Shown here in pieces: positions 27,639-40,248 of a stretch of DNA of 64,000 nt. The DNA is taken from contig CH003028.1 in NCBI GenBank assembly GCA_000149265.1, forward strand, positions 8,369 through 72,368, read 5' to 3'. The stretch comes from Ciona savignyi. Lineage: Eukaryota > Chordata > Ascidiacea > Phlebobranchia > Cionidae. A program made the translations under genes and the position numbers. The notes beneath the pieces were generated by a model. It searched no databases. It was not told where the DNA came from and saw only the letters and a program-made list of their open reading frames with translations. Numbering within the stretch: the stretch's first letter is position 1; each line of letters starts with the position of its first letter.

Positions 27639-28454
27639 ACCGCTACCTTCATCCACCCATTAGCGTGGTTTATTGGTACGTCGACTTTCAACTAAAGGGT
27701 TGTAGGTCGGGCTTCAACGATATATCGATAATTGCAATACTATTGGTATATACCACTTGGATACGATGCTTTTAAACGCGTATCGCGATTATCGTACCAC
27801 AGACGTATTATTTCACCAGGGAAAATGCGTTTTGAGTTTGGGTTTAAATAGCTTTTATGCACTTACAAATGCATTGTTATGACGAACACACTTAGCAAAT
27901 AAACAATAGACATAAGCCTATCATTATGCATTATTGGAGCTAATAAATTATATTGGTACTGTTCATTTATACATACTCTATTATAGTCAGGGTACCATAC
28001 ATTTGGATTGATACAAGCTAACTTTCCTTACTTACAAACTTAGCATAGCTTATGTTGTATTACGTATTATAAAGTTTAACAATCAACGTGGGAATGGTGG
28101 TTTATTTTACGTTAACAATCAACGGCATTTAGTGTAATTGAATTTACCAGAAAAACTAACAAACGCAATATGTACGAAATACGCTTATCGGCGTCTGGCA
28201 AACTTTTCGTTTCTGACACAAATACATGGCGTATTCCCTAAGTTATTAAGCGTGGTTAGGTTTTATATGTTTAATGCAATAGTTAAAAATAAGGTTGTTT
28301 TAATTTACAAGCCATATTTAAAAAAACTGGAGTTTTATTGTGACAAAGAAACGTATTTCAATCTGTTAAAGACGTTAGTTTACATGTTGGGAATTCCCCA
28401 TGTTTACTAAGTATAATCGCGGGTCCCGTAACTTTTTTTTACAAGTATCGTTGC

Positions 28455-28710
28455 ACCCCTAGTTACAGATAGAAGCTGTTCCCCAGCTAATCGCCTGTGT
28501 CCTTGTGCAAAGCAATAAGTGGGTATTTCCTTAACCCAGTGAATTAATGAGTTTAACCAAATTAAGGGAAAGTCTAAAACAAACACAACACACTGCAGAA
28601 GCTCGGCCATCCCGACGCTGGGCACGAGGTAATCTGACGATTATTCACGTGGTAATGCCCCTTGGTTTTCCTATTCACGGGAATAAACATGAATAGCCTA
28701 TTCTTCACCC
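28455..28710 (+). mobile_element. tRNA-derived SINE, diverged
   Basis: It shares the internal landmarks of the family in order: tgtgtccttgtgcaaagca, aatgagtttaaccaaatta, cacaacacactgcagaagct, and the tail part tattcacgggaataaacatg. Confidence 0.75.
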
Positions 28711-29704
28711 AATAAGTTTAAGCAACATCACACCACTAGAATATTTTAATATATCCATCATAATAACAATGTGCTTTTTAAACGATACCTTTTTCTGTCA
28801 GATTTAATATTAACGACCATAGTGACTTTTCATTCACCGCGCATCTAAATGTAAAATAGAAAAATAGTCATGTATCTAGGTTTTTAAACGTTTTTCGCTC
28901 GCTTTAACAAGTTTTCCCGAGATATAAAAAAATACATACGCACCTATATGTTGCTGCTTGCTGGATTGCGTTTCACAGTACTGGTTGTTCATTATATAGC
29001 ATGAACTTTTTAACTTCGTGCTTTTTGCATGATGCGTTGTTTTAATCGTATACTTTGCATTTGTAAATCATCCTAACTTTGTGTGTTATATCCTGGTTTT
29101 TGGTTTATTACTTTAAATGTTATCGTAATTTGGTTTTCTCTCTGTACATATAGATCAGTCTGTAAAACAAGTGACGCAATTTGGTTAGTTTACTTAATTT
29201 TTTTGTTTCCACGGTGAAAACACAAAGCAGGACCATTGTTAAAAAATTAGAAAACAGGCGAAAAAACGGCAAAACGACGGCTTCAGGAAAAGGGATGGAC
29301 CGGAAAGTGTGGACCACAGTGGAAAAACAAAAACCGAAAAAATTGAAGTTGTATAGCACCGGTGTTTTTTTCTTTTTAGTCGCGATGTACTGTCCTTGGG
29401 GCAGGTGCATTTGGCTGCTTTTCGTCACTTAGTGCAATTTCTTAAACTGTCCTACTCGTTACAACGGTCGGTGCCAGACTCATATTGATTTCTGATATTG
29501 ACGAGATACATATAGATCGCACTGCAACTTCTTGATTTTATTTCGTTATAAGTAATTTTGAATAAAGCATAATTTTGGTTAACACTACAATGTATATTAC
29601 TGAATAAAGCAATGAATAGTGCATAATTTATGTTGAAATTACAATTTATTTTGCTGAATTAAGCATCAATTTAGCTAAAATGATTTTGCCATATATTAGT
29701 ATAG

Positions 29705-29860
29705 GATAGGGATATTCATGTTTATCCCCGTGAATCGAAAAACCAAGGGGGTAAACACACGGGCAATCGTCAGATCACGTCGCGCCAATCGTGGCGTTAC
29801 CGGAGCTATTGCAGTGTGTTGTAACCGCTAGACCAACGGGTTGGACAAAAACACATTTTA
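29705..29860 (-). mobile_element. SINE fragment (3' half plus head remnant)
   Basis: Reads as the complement of the SINE tail (atgtttatccccgtgaatcg, then ttaccggagctattgcagtg), joined directly to the head remnant cgctagaccaacgggttgg. The middle is deleted. Confidence 0.7.
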
Positions 29861-29999
29861 TTATCTGTACGAATAAGTAAGCTTTGATCAGCTAAAAGAT
29901 ATCTGCCTCGTATAAGGTCAAGACGAGTCATTATATCTACTATTTATAACTTCTTGATGGCTGGTGAACACATTCTGAACATGACTAAAATAAGAGAGA

Positions 30000-30540
30000 A
30001 CTGGAGGGTGTCAATCACGAGTTTCACCACCACTATTTGTAAAGCACATTATGTATATGCTACAAGTTTGGGCGGGCGCGCTTCCTAACTACCATTTGTG
30101 TATTTTATACGCCGAGTATATAGTTTATTTCTGCAAGTATACACACATGGGTTCCTGGGGTAACAAACCGATCTTGTTATTCATGTTCATTACACAATAC
30201 AGTATATTATATGCCGTTGTCAGATTTGTGCAGGTAAGGTCAATGTTTGGTAACTTTCCAGAAAAGTTTAACCGAACTGCTTTAGTTTTGTTTCTGCAAG
30301 CATAAACTAATGGATTCCATAGTTACCAAACCAATTTTTTACGCTATGTAATTAAAAAAGTATATTTAGATTTGTTTACATTTTTAGATGTGTAAACATC
30401 CATAAACTTTTCACCGAATCTTGTCAAAATTGGAGCAGCCGTTCAAGCGCTTTGTTCAAAAAAGCTAAAATTTTAGAAAAAGTACTGTTTTGGTTTTAAC
30501 TTTGAAGGGGAATTCCCCTGGACTTATCGCCGGATTTTTT
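30000..30540 (+). mobile_element. Satellite-bearing mobile element, short copy (one 336-bp unit, partial)
   Basis: The head (gggtgtcaatcacgagtttc, accaccactatttgtaaag, then gccgagtatatagtttattt) matches the heads at 60.86 kb and, inverted, at 52.2 kb. It is followed by part of one unit (attggagcagccgttcaagc to aaggggaattcccctgg). Confidence 0.7.
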
Positions 30541-30599
30541 GAATTCTGGAATTGATTCCTGTTGTACAGTTTGGGTAACACCGAGATGTTCCAGTAAAC

Positions 30600-31990
30600 A
30601 ATGAGTTGAAAAAAGCTACAGTAAAAGCCTACTACAGTTTTGCCTACAGTAATAGTCTACTACAGTTTTGCCTGCATTTTCGCTCGCATTTCCGAAGTTT
30701 GTTGACCCGGAACCAGTGAACGACCTCTGCCGCAACAAAAAATCATAAATTTATTATAAAATCGTAAAATATTACAAAAAATAATGCCTTAACCCAGGGA
30801 ATTCCGCGATTAAAGAATCTCGGGCTAGTTAACCCGAGATCAGCCTTAAGCGAGCTTTTTGCATACCAAATATCTTAACCCGGGATTAAGGCCCTTCCTT
30901 AACCCCGGGTTATGCTTAAGCGAGGTTTCTGCATACCACCTTAACAGTTTAAATTTATACGAAAAAAGTAAGTGTCTTCCAACCACAACTGCGCAAAAGC
31001 CAGGGTGATGATTTATTGAGACACCTGCCCGTTTTAGTTAGTTTTGGTATTGCGCAAAATGATGACGCAATGTAGAGCAAATATATTGCACTCGTAATAT
31101 GTGAGAATAAACGGGTTTAAACCCATTGTTTAACCCGTGTCGTTCAAAAAATGTTATTGTATAGTCTATGTATTGGCAATCTACGAAGACTTGCTGTAAA
31201 TAGTTAAATAGCCTCTTGTTTTTAAAAAGAATTAAGAGTATGTTTTATACTCGGAAGCACTGGACATGTTCTTACGTAATCAATACGCGTCTTAATTCTG
31301 AAAAGGTACAGTTCGCATAGTTCCGTTTGGTAACGGATGTATGGTTAGGCTGGTATGCCAATCTGGTTAAAAAACAAGCAGCTAGGTGGGTTTTGTTCCA
31401 GCGTGACGTCTTTATAAGTTTATAATTTATAAGGTATCTCGAAAACTTACAAACGGAAATATTCGGTTAATAAAGGTCAATAGATTTGGTCAGAATTAAG
31501 TCTATAGGACTATGCTTTGACTCGGATGCACTGGTCTTATTGTCGTGTGCTATGTAAAAGCAGATATTGGATGTATGGTCGATTTCACCATTAAGAAACT
31601 ATAAACTAAATTGGCTGGGAATGTAAACCAAATATTTTTGAACTGGTGTGATTTTATGAGATGAATTGGTGTAGTTTTATGAAACAACACACATGTCACC
31701 TAATGAAGTTTTGCTGTGCCATACTATAACCATTAAGACTTAAGTCGGTGGCTGGTTTTAATTCAAAAACCTTTTGACTGAAGGCACTCCATGCGTAATT
31801 ATTTGACCCACCTGGCCATAAAGAATTCTATGTATCTTATTAGTTACTAAGATGCAGGTAAAACAGCCATTTAGGTGTACCAAACCAATACTTAATTTAA
31901 ACTTAATACCATGTTTCAGTATTTCACTTTATTATTTTCTTCTACTGCTGATGTAGAATTAGACCAATGTCTTATAATTTTGTAGCCTGA
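30600..31990. other. Upstream region of HMGCR with short repeats
   Basis: About 30,628-30,680 has two copies of cctactacagttttgcct. About 30,785-30,950 has repeated ttaacccgg/ccgggttaa pieces and two copies of the cttaagcgag...gcatacca block. Blocks near 31,225-31,350 and 31,490-31,580 resemble each other (agaattaag, actcgga gcactgg, ggatgtatggt). An acceptor-like ttttgtag at 31,978-31,985 precedes the HMGCR start and may mark a leader intron or a trans-splice site. No sterol element was recognised. Confidence 0.5.
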
Positions 31991-32006
31991 TTTGCTGAAT
32001 TAAACA

Positions 32007-34687
32007 ATGGCAGTAAAAATATTTGAATTCTATGGTCGGTTCTGTGCAAGATATGCCCTTGAAGTGATTGTATGTTTCATGACTATGGTAGTTGGAGCAG
32101 TCACATTGAACGTAAGCAGTCCGTACGAACTTTGCCACTGGGCTTCAAACTGTGCTGGCTCTGTAGACGAAAGCCAAGTGAGCAGTGACGTTGTTTTAAT
32201 CACTGTGTTGCGATGTGGGACAATAATTTATGTATACATGCAACTGAAAAAGATCTGGAAAATCGGCTCTGCTTGTGTGATTGGCATTGTCTGTGCGTAT
32301 ACAGTGTTTGCAGTCATGACATTCAGCGTAACCCTGGTGCACTTCCTTCGAAAAGACATGGTTGTTGTAAGCAATGCCTTACCTGTGTTTTTGCTTTTAA
32401 TTGATATTACACGCATGGTTGTACTGACAAAGCACTGTTTAAGCACAAATTCACTTGATTCTCTCCAAGATTATATAGCAGAGGGAATGGGTGCTTTAAA
32501 TCCAATATTGACTCTCGATACTTTAATTGAACTTCTTTTGCTTATAAACATAGGTGGATTTGTCCAGGTGCGACAACTTCAGCAACTCAGTTGCTTTGCC
32601 TGCCTTTCTGTTATCATCAACTATATTGTATTTACAACATTTGTTCCTGCTTGTATGTCAGTTTTGTTGACTCTTCTGAACAAAACAAAGACTTATGATG
32701 ATGATTTCTATACATATGCACCACCCTCTTGGTATGATGAACGGTTTACACAAATTCTTCAAAAAGAAAAAGTTAAAGATGACCATAAATTTAAGAAACA
32801 AGTTAAATTTCTGCTGTGTTTATGCTTGGTAGTATTACATTGGTTCAGAGGATCACTAATGTTTTACAATGGGACTTCTGAGAAAATACAAAATAGCTTC
32901 GACTCAATATTCACCTTAACTCCGGAGCAGTTCTTTACTGTGATTTTAATAATAATTCTTGGCAGCAAATATTTGCTGGATGATGGTTATGAAATTGTTT
33001 CAAGGTTTCGAAGAACATCTGAGTTTTCAGTCGCAACACCACCCGTACCAACATACCATGAAACATGCGAAAAACAAGTCATCGCTAAAAACACATATTT
33101 AAATTTAGGAAATGAGACCACCATTTTACGAACAACAGAAGAATGCAAGGCCTTGTTAAAAGTCGGGGCAGACTTGTTGACAGATGCAGAAATTATTGCA
33201 TTAGTGCAAAAGAAAGAACTGGCTTTATATAAACTGGAAACTGAACTGCAAAATGCAAACCGTGGAGTTGCAATTCGCCGTAAAATTTTAAACAAACGCA
33301 TGACAGACGATGCAAGAATTAAAGCATTTAGCAACATTCCTTATACTGGATATGACTTTACAACTGCAACAAAAGCATGCTGCGAAAATACAGTAGGATA
33401 TATACCTATACCACTTGGTTTGGTAGGCCCCCTTCGTTTGGATAACCAAGATTACATGATCCCAATGGCAACAACTGAAGGCACTTTATTGGCCAGTACA
33501 AATCGTGGGCTAAAAGCCCTTCATATAGCAGGTGGCGTGAATGCTTCCGTGTATGGTGATGGAATGACAAGAGCACCTGTGGTTGAATTTCAAACAGCTG
33601 AACAATCATGTAGGGTGGCAACTTGGCTGCAGGATTCCTACAACTTTACACTAGTTAAAGATAAATTTGATGAAACAAGTCGATTTGCAAAGTTAAAGAG
33701 ACTAATGCCTGCAGTGTCTGGTCGACTACTGTTTATTCGATTCGTTGCAAGCACAGGTGATGCGATGGGCATGAATATGCTTTCAAAAGGAGTGGAAAAT
33801 GCATTACGGTAAGATCAGTTTTCTGTCTCTGACTACATGGTTTAAACCCACCTTTGGGCAAAGCATTATACAGACCTTGCAAAATCTTAAATGAATACTA
33901 AATAGGAATTTTAGAAATGGAATGCAAGTATGGTATTATTTATTACAAAAATATTGTAACAAAGCCTTTGGTTATGTGAGATGCCAAGCCTGTTTTAACT
34001 ATAATCCAAGTCATAACGAATATGTAATGTTTCAGATGGTTATGTACCCGGTTTCCAGAAATGAAAGTTGTGAGCCTAAGTGGAAATTTCTGCACCGACA
34101 AAAAGCCTTCTGCTATGAACTGGATAAACGGTAGAGGAAAATCTGTAGTTTGTGAAGCAAGGATTCCTGCGCAAGTAATAAAAGAAGTTTTAAAGACAAA
34201 TGTCCAAAAGCTGACTCATTTAAACCGGTGCAAAAACCACATTGGTTCTGCGATGGCTGGTAGCATTGGTGGATTCAACGCTCATGCTGCGAATATTGTG
34301 ACTGCTATATTCATCGCAACCGGACAGGACCCTGCACAGAATGTTGTGAGCAGTAATTGCATAACTACGTTAGAGGAAGTTCCCGCATGTGAAAACGGCG
34401 ACACTGCTTTTTTGCACATGACATGCACTATGCCTTCTTTAGAAGTGGCTACTGTGGGTGGTGGCACAGCATTGGAACCACAGAAATCTTGCTTGGGCCT
34501 TTTAAACGTAGCAGGCAGCAGCCAATCTAAGCCTGGAACGAATGCATGCAATCTGGCCAAGCTTATCTGTGGTACTGTGCTTGCGGGCGAGTTATCTTTG
34601 CTTTCTGCACTGGCATCTGGAGATCTGGTTGACAGCCACATTCGCTATAACAGATTAAAACCAAATATTGAGCATACTTTTCTCTAA
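32007..34687 (+). CDS. HMGCR: HMG-CoA reductase
   Basis: Two coding exons, 32007-33808 and 34036-34687, join in phase and give 817 residues (human 888). The enzyme reduces HMG-CoA to mevalonate with two NADPH in the ER membrane. The N-terminal half is a multi-span sterol-sensing domain ([35 protein letters not shown]). The catalytic half has [30 protein letters not shown] (catalytic Glu), [21 protein letters not shown] (catalytic Lys), [24 protein letters not shown] (catalytic Asp), TVGGGT and SHIRYNR (catalytic His). The Ser phosphorylated by AMPK in mammals, six residues after that His, is Leu here. The Insig-binding YIYF of mammals reads YVYM, and the Lys of the following GSK is Ala. Splitting into only two coding exons contrasts with many in vertebrates. 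Confidence 0.98.
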
Positions 34688-34831
34688 ACTAGCTAATAAA
34701 CCTCTTCATTTAAATGTTAAATCTGTGATTTAAAATTCATTGTTGTATTGTTTTTCCAAATTCTGTGTTTTATGTCTTATTTCTTTGTTGTTATTTGCAT
34801 CTGCACAACTACAACCTATTTAAATTATAAT

Positions 34832-34837
34832 AATAAA
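34832..34837 (+). terminator. Poly(A) signal of HMGCR
   Basis: AATAAA lies 145 bp after the HMGCR stop codon. A minus-strand AATAAA at 34,851-34,856 could serve RCE1, so the two 3' UTRs probably meet or overlap. Confidence 0.65.
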
Positions 34838-35206
34838 ACCAAGCACAAAATTTATTCAATAAAATAATTTGTTTAATTTCTATTACAAAGTGAGCAGTGT
34901 TAGCTACTCAGCCCCTGATCATGTTCTAAAAACTTTTTTGGGTCATCTGACGTCATATTATTCAAGGTGACGATGCCTTCAAAAAAGTTTTAGGATACAA
35001 ACAAGAGCTGCTGACCATATCAGTATAAACTGATTAAACATTCACCAAAAAAACATACATAACAAATATTGTGACATAATGATAAAAGGAACTAATATTT
35101 GGCTAAAAAATCTGGACTGCATTTCTCTTTAAAGCCTAATTAATATATATATATTACGAGATAGTATAAACCAAACATTCGGAAATTTTGTTTTGCAATT
35201 TCTACG

Positions 35207-38200
35207 TTATTCCATGTACAAGGTGTTATTATAAATTGACGGATCTGTTAGTGGGTACAGTGATATTAAAAAAAGTACAAGCCCTAGTACAAAGCAAAAA
35301 CAAACCAATGTCCGCCTTCTGTGGCTCAAAGCCAATTCAAACTCTGGGAACCCCATGATGTTACACAAGGAGTGCGATACAAATGCACTGGTCAAGTGAC
35401 CAGTTCTTAAGAAAATAAATGAAGACAAAATTCCAAAAACTGTAGTGTAGGATGCTTGAAATAAAGTTGATACAGTGATTGCACGAAAGGAATGATAACC
35501 AGTCTTATACTGCTCATAAGCATGATGAATATGTGCTGTAAAAAGGTAACACTTTAAAATGTATAGCGTTAATACAATATCTATTTAATGCAACATTGTA
35601 ATAACTTCCATAACTCGGCGTAGGTACAAGCCATCTGATGATAAATCATCCAATAACATAACATAAATCCTACAATGACGATTTCGTCACCCTGCATAAT
35701 AAAAATGACATCTATCCATTAGGCCAGTGGTTCCCAACCTTTTTGTCTTAGTGACCCCCTTTAAAAATTTTCGCAGATTCCGTGACCCACGCTTATATTC
35801 TATCCTTAATGCAAAATTAGAAAGTAAGCACTAAAATATTTTACTTGGATTTATTAACAAATCAGTGCGATGGTTGACCTTGTAGGTCTGCAGCTAGTTG
35901 TGTATCATGCTCCCCTTAACTAGTTTTACCAATTTCGAGTCTTGACTGATTTCTGTTGTATAATATACTAGGCTACTTCCCTAATAAAGTTTCCAATTTG
36001 CAGCTATTGCACAGAGTCACGTGGTCATAGTTTATGACATCACAATCGACGCATACTGATGCAATAATATTGTGCTACAAGCAATCCGAATGAAATGTCT
36101 CAATGAAAAGTTATACACAGGATAGCAAATACTGCTAACGTACCGGTACCCAGTCCTGACTGACATTCACCTTTGTTCCTACATTGCCAACAGCTTCGCG
36201 ACCCCCTTTAACATGCTTTGCGACCCCTTTGGCCCCCAGGTTGGGAACCACTGCATTAGGCGCAAGTGTCTATTGGACATTGTGATAGACTAAATTCATT
36301 TAACATGGGGGTTGACAGGAATGAAAATTTGAAACATTTTGTACTTATGGTGTGAATTGCAAATTTTACACTGATATCAATAACAAATTACAGAGTTTAC
36401 CCACAGCTTTAATGCATATACTGTGCACTTGCACTTATTTTTGTTAGGTAACATACACCCATATTCTTGCAAGCTGCCGTGTCTGTTTCTTTAAAGCAAG
36501 CTTATAAAAAACGAACCGGGGTGTGCCAGACAGAGAGTGTTTATTTAATCCATTAGATTTGAATAGATCCTTTAACCATGAAGTATCCTATTTTAAATAC
36601 AACATACAATATATAGTAAGCTCTTGCAACCAACTGTGGACATGTTTTGACGAATGCCTTTAAATACATTAACACTCATACTCTTTTCATATGCCAGTAC
36701 ACAGTATAAAAATGTCAATGTTTTTAATCCACGTTACTTACCAAGGCCAAAAAACCAAGGAGCTAGAAAAATTGCAGTAACATGTCCGAGTGATGGAATG
36801 AGTAATGGCATCATACATCCCCGGAAGACCAATTCTTCAGAGAATGGGGCCTGGTTAAGTCAAGGATCATGGAGTTAAAGCTTAGTTTTGGGGTTCAGAT
36901 TAGTGTTTAGGGCAGGATTAAATTAGTTTCCATAGTTTTCGTGAACAGTTTCCCTCTCTTTAGTGTTGCCCATTTTACAGTAGCTGAAGAAGTTGTTTAT
37001 TTTACAGTAATAATAAATGTATAACTATAGTATTAACAGTAAAGAAATCAAATCTCAACTAACCACAAAGAAGTTTCTCCACAATATGATATCGGTTATT
37101 TTGTAGCAGGTTAAGCTTGTAATACCATGATCAAGCACAAACATGATCATTGGACCAAGGAATAAAATGAGGATCAACAATGAAGGAAGAACGGTAGCAG
37201 CGAGAAGACCACTCCATCTTATTCCTATCCAATCCAAAATAGAAGCGCTAGTCGCAGAGGCACAATGGGAGGAGCCAGACATATAAACCACAATGCAAGC
37301 CACCAGGGAAACAACTGTGACTCGCATGAATCTTTCCTTGATGGTTTGTGGGTGATCTCTGAAAAGATTAGATGAAAATTTTCATACACTACTTGTTATT
37401 ATCTACGAGGAAAAACATAATGATTTTGTTTTTATTGGTTTACAATATGATCCGATAATAAGTAATGTTAGACTTCAAAGCCATGTACAAAAGATATGTT
37501 TGGTGGTTCAAATGGATTTTAATATTAATATGTAATAAGTGTAATGTTCTTAACGGTATGCAATGCTTATTGTGAACGGAGGTAGATGTTCATAACACAA
37601 ACCTTAGAAGATGTTACTTAGCAGAATGTTTTCCCAGCTTTATGGCATAAGATAAGATATTTATGTTTATCACGGTGAATAAGAAAACGCTTTGGGTGTT
37701 TAACACAGAAGCAATTGTCAGATTACCTCACGCCATCAGGTTACCAGAGCGATTACAGTGTATTATGTATAATTCAGAGATCCTTTTATTTGGTTAAACC
37801 CATCTTGTCCCGCCCGGTGGTCTAACGGTTAAGTGCGTCGCCTTTCAATCGAAAGGTTGCAGGTGCGAAACTGGTCGCTAGCAAGTCGGTTGTGTCCTTG
37901 GGCAAGGCACTTTACGTACATTGCCTGAACCCAGCGGATTAATGGGTTCTACCAAATTGAAGGAACGTGTCTATCATATACAACACACTGCAATAGCTCC
38001 GGTAACCCGACGATGGGCGCAAGGGAATCTGACGATTGCCCGTGTGATAACCCCCTAGGTTTTCCCATTCACGGGGATAAACATGAATATCCTATCCTAT
38101 CCATCATTCCACTAGGTTTGGACAATATCCGTCCAAGGACACAACCGACTAGCTAGGGGCCAGTTTTAAACCTGCAACTATTTGGCTGAAAGGCGATGAA

Positions 38201-38515
38201 CTAACTCACCAAGCTAAACTCTCGGACTAAATATTGGGTATATACACTAACAGGTATGGTTTTGGCACGGTAGGTTTGTTGCCTTATATGATATTAAAAT
38301 ATGATCCAATTAAAAAATCATATAAAACAGTAAACATTTAATGGTAAGGGTAAAAACAACAGACGGCACAAATTCAATGCAAAGCTGAACAGTTCCTACC
38401 TTGGTAGGCATTGTGATCTGACATATAAACTTCCAACGTATAAAGTGGCAAATGAAAGGCAGGTTGCAATCGCTTGAAACGTAGTAACGTCTTTAAAACA
38501 TATCGTTTCCAACAT
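35207..38515 (-). CDS. RCE1: RCE1, CAAX prenyl protease 2
   Basis: Four coding exons in consistent phase, 38515-38400, 37358-37064, 36850-36742 and 35535-35207, give 282 residues (human 329). RCE1 is an ER intramembrane protease that removes the last three residues of prenylated CAAX proteins such as Ras. Diagnostic pieces are YVGSLYVRSQCLPRDHP at the first exon join, APFSEELVFRGCM with the catalytic glutamates, FGLAHIHH across the last join, FLRTGHLTSAFVSHSLCN with the second histidine motif, IMGFPEFELAL and the C-terminal YPLTDPSIYNN. Several hydrophobic stretches fit a multi-span protein. It converges on HMGCR, 520 bp away. A hAT MITE lies in intron 3 and SINE copies in intron 1. Confidence 0.96.
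35717..36261. mobile_element. hAT-type MITE with perfect 8-bp target duplication
   Basis: The terminal repeat cagtggttcccaacct begins at 35,725 and its complement ends at 36,253. Both sides carry cattaggc (35,717-35,724 and 36,254-36,261). This terminus is typical of non-autonomous hAT elements. It is 529 bp and lies in RCE1 intron 3. Confidence 0.94.
37645..37800 (-). mobile_element. SINE fragment
   Basis: Complement of the SINE tail half (atgtttatcacggtgaataa, then ttaccagagcgattacagtg). It abuts the next SINE copy on the plus strand. Confidence 0.65.
37808..38103 (+). mobile_element. tRNA-derived SINE, near full length
   Basis: The head cccggtggtctaacggttaa gives a tRNA A-box-like start. 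A B-box-like ggttgcaggtgcgaaac follows. The body has ggttgtgtccttgggcaagg and aatgggttctaccaaattga. The 3' part has cacggggataaacatgaata and ends in an (atcct)n tail. The best head-to-tail copy in the window, in RCE1 intron 1. Confidence 0.85.
38120..38225 (-). mobile_element. SINE head fragment
   Basis: Complement of the SINE head region (gtccaaggacacaaccgact, then gcaactatttggctgaaagg), next to the full copy above but in the opposite direction. Confidence 0.6.
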
Positions 38516-39335
38516 ACCGTACTGGTAATTTAAATAATATATCAACAAAAAATGACTCGTGCTATTAGACAACCTAAAATGTTCATAAGTTGTAGTTTTA
38601 TTATGTTCAAAAATTGTACCAGTCTACCAAATTTAAACATGACAGCTGGTCTGGCGCGTGATCTTGACGCGACAGCTATTAAACCAATATTTCAGAATGT
38701 TAAACTACACTACAGATTGTAAGCTATACATTTAATAAATAAATATTGAACTCTTACAAAGGCGTTCGTTTTTTCCGGTTTGCAAGAGCATTAACGGTTC
38801 GGGCCGTTCGGCTATGTGCACCCACATTTTTGGGCGGTGGTGGACATACTTTATGTAAGAGCTCGTAAGATCGCAATGGAGTAGAAACAAACTTCTATCT
38901 TCCGGTGCTAAGGCATGTGTGTGGACTACTGGACTTTCCCCGGTAGAAAGTGTGTGGCATTCCTTTTCCCTTTTTAGGACGATACACGAATCTGTTCGGT
39001 ATCGGCTTCTTTTCAATATTTTTTTTTACTTTTTTGGAAACCTATATCGGCCTCTCTTTTTAAACTGTATAGCATCCTCTGCAGCCCGCCCCACTCCCTT
39101 AAAAACGTCCTCAAAAAATTAAATAAAAAGATTCTCTTCGAGAAGACCAAACTCGATGGAACACAGCTTCTCCCGACGCAACGAGACACCTGTAATCCGA
39201 CGTAGCCTACTATAGTCATTTTTTATCGCAGTGACGTGAAAAATATGGAAGTTTGTTTACACGGGCAATCATTAAATTACTATGCGTATACCATCGACAT
39301 AATCTAGTAACTAGTTAATAGGCCTACTACTACAG

Positions 39336-39612
39336 GCCCGTTAGTCTCGCGGTTAAGTGCGTCGCCTTTAAATCGAAAGGTTGCAGTTGCGAAACTGGTC
39401 GCTAGCTAGGCGGTTGTGTCCTTGGGCAAGGCACTTCACGGACATTGACTGGACCCAGCGGATTAATGGGTTCTACCAAATTGAAGGAACGTGTCCACAC
39501 ACAGCACACTGCAATAGCTCCGGTAACCCGACGGTGGACGATTGCCCGTGTGTTATAACCCCCTTGGCTTTCCCATTGGGGATAAACATGAATATCCTAT
39601 CCTATATCTTAT
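39336..39612 (+). mobile_element. tRNA-derived SINE, near full length
   Basis: Same order of landmarks as the copy at 37.8 kb: cccgttagtctcgcggttaa, gtcgcctttaaatcgaaagg, cttgggcaaggcacttcacg, ttaatgggttctaccaaatt, and a tail with repeated atcctatcct. It lies upstream of the first 7TM gene. Confidence 0.85.
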
Positions 39613-40248
39613 CCTACATTTACACATCGCGTTTAATAAATGTCACAGGCGCATGTAAGTTAGAGACTCGCTGTTTTGAAATGTCGAATGTTATATTTTG
39701 AGTTGGATAACGTGTAATGACGAATAAAGTTAACTTACTCCTGGCGTATATTTTGTTAAAATATTCAAGTGGACTAATATATAGTTTCATTTGTAGACCA
39801 CAAAAATGGTCATTGTTTAATTTCTACAAATTGCAGTTGCATCTTTGCACGGTGATGACGAACATCAATAAGGAATAGGACGCTATCGACATCTTCTATA
39901 ATTTGAGAACAATAGCTTGGTTGGTGGAAAAAACGCTTATACTAAGGTTAACAAACACGGAAGTGAGCAGAGCTTGTTTACTGGTAAAAATGGTATATAT
40001 CATTTATAAAGGCAGTAAGCCAGTAACACATGAAAAGCACAATAGGGAATTTTGTCGAAGAGTATCGTTAGACACGTAGGCCTAAAGGTATGTAGTTTAC
40101 CAAAGCAGCGCATATCAATTCGACTGTCAATGATGCAGGTTATTTTAATATTTTTTTCACAATTACACCTAAATATGTTTGTCGTTTTTGTTCTTGATAG
40201 GCTACTATATACTAATTTACAGTGTATGATGAAAACTACAATAGTCAA

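Larger units (their letters stand above)
27640..29990. other. Non-coding interval with SINE copies
   Basis: No coding exon is supported. It contains a plus-strand SINE (about 28,455-28,710) and a minus-strand SINE piece (29,705-29,860). The rest is AT-rich sequence in which no pattern was seen. Confidence 0.6.
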
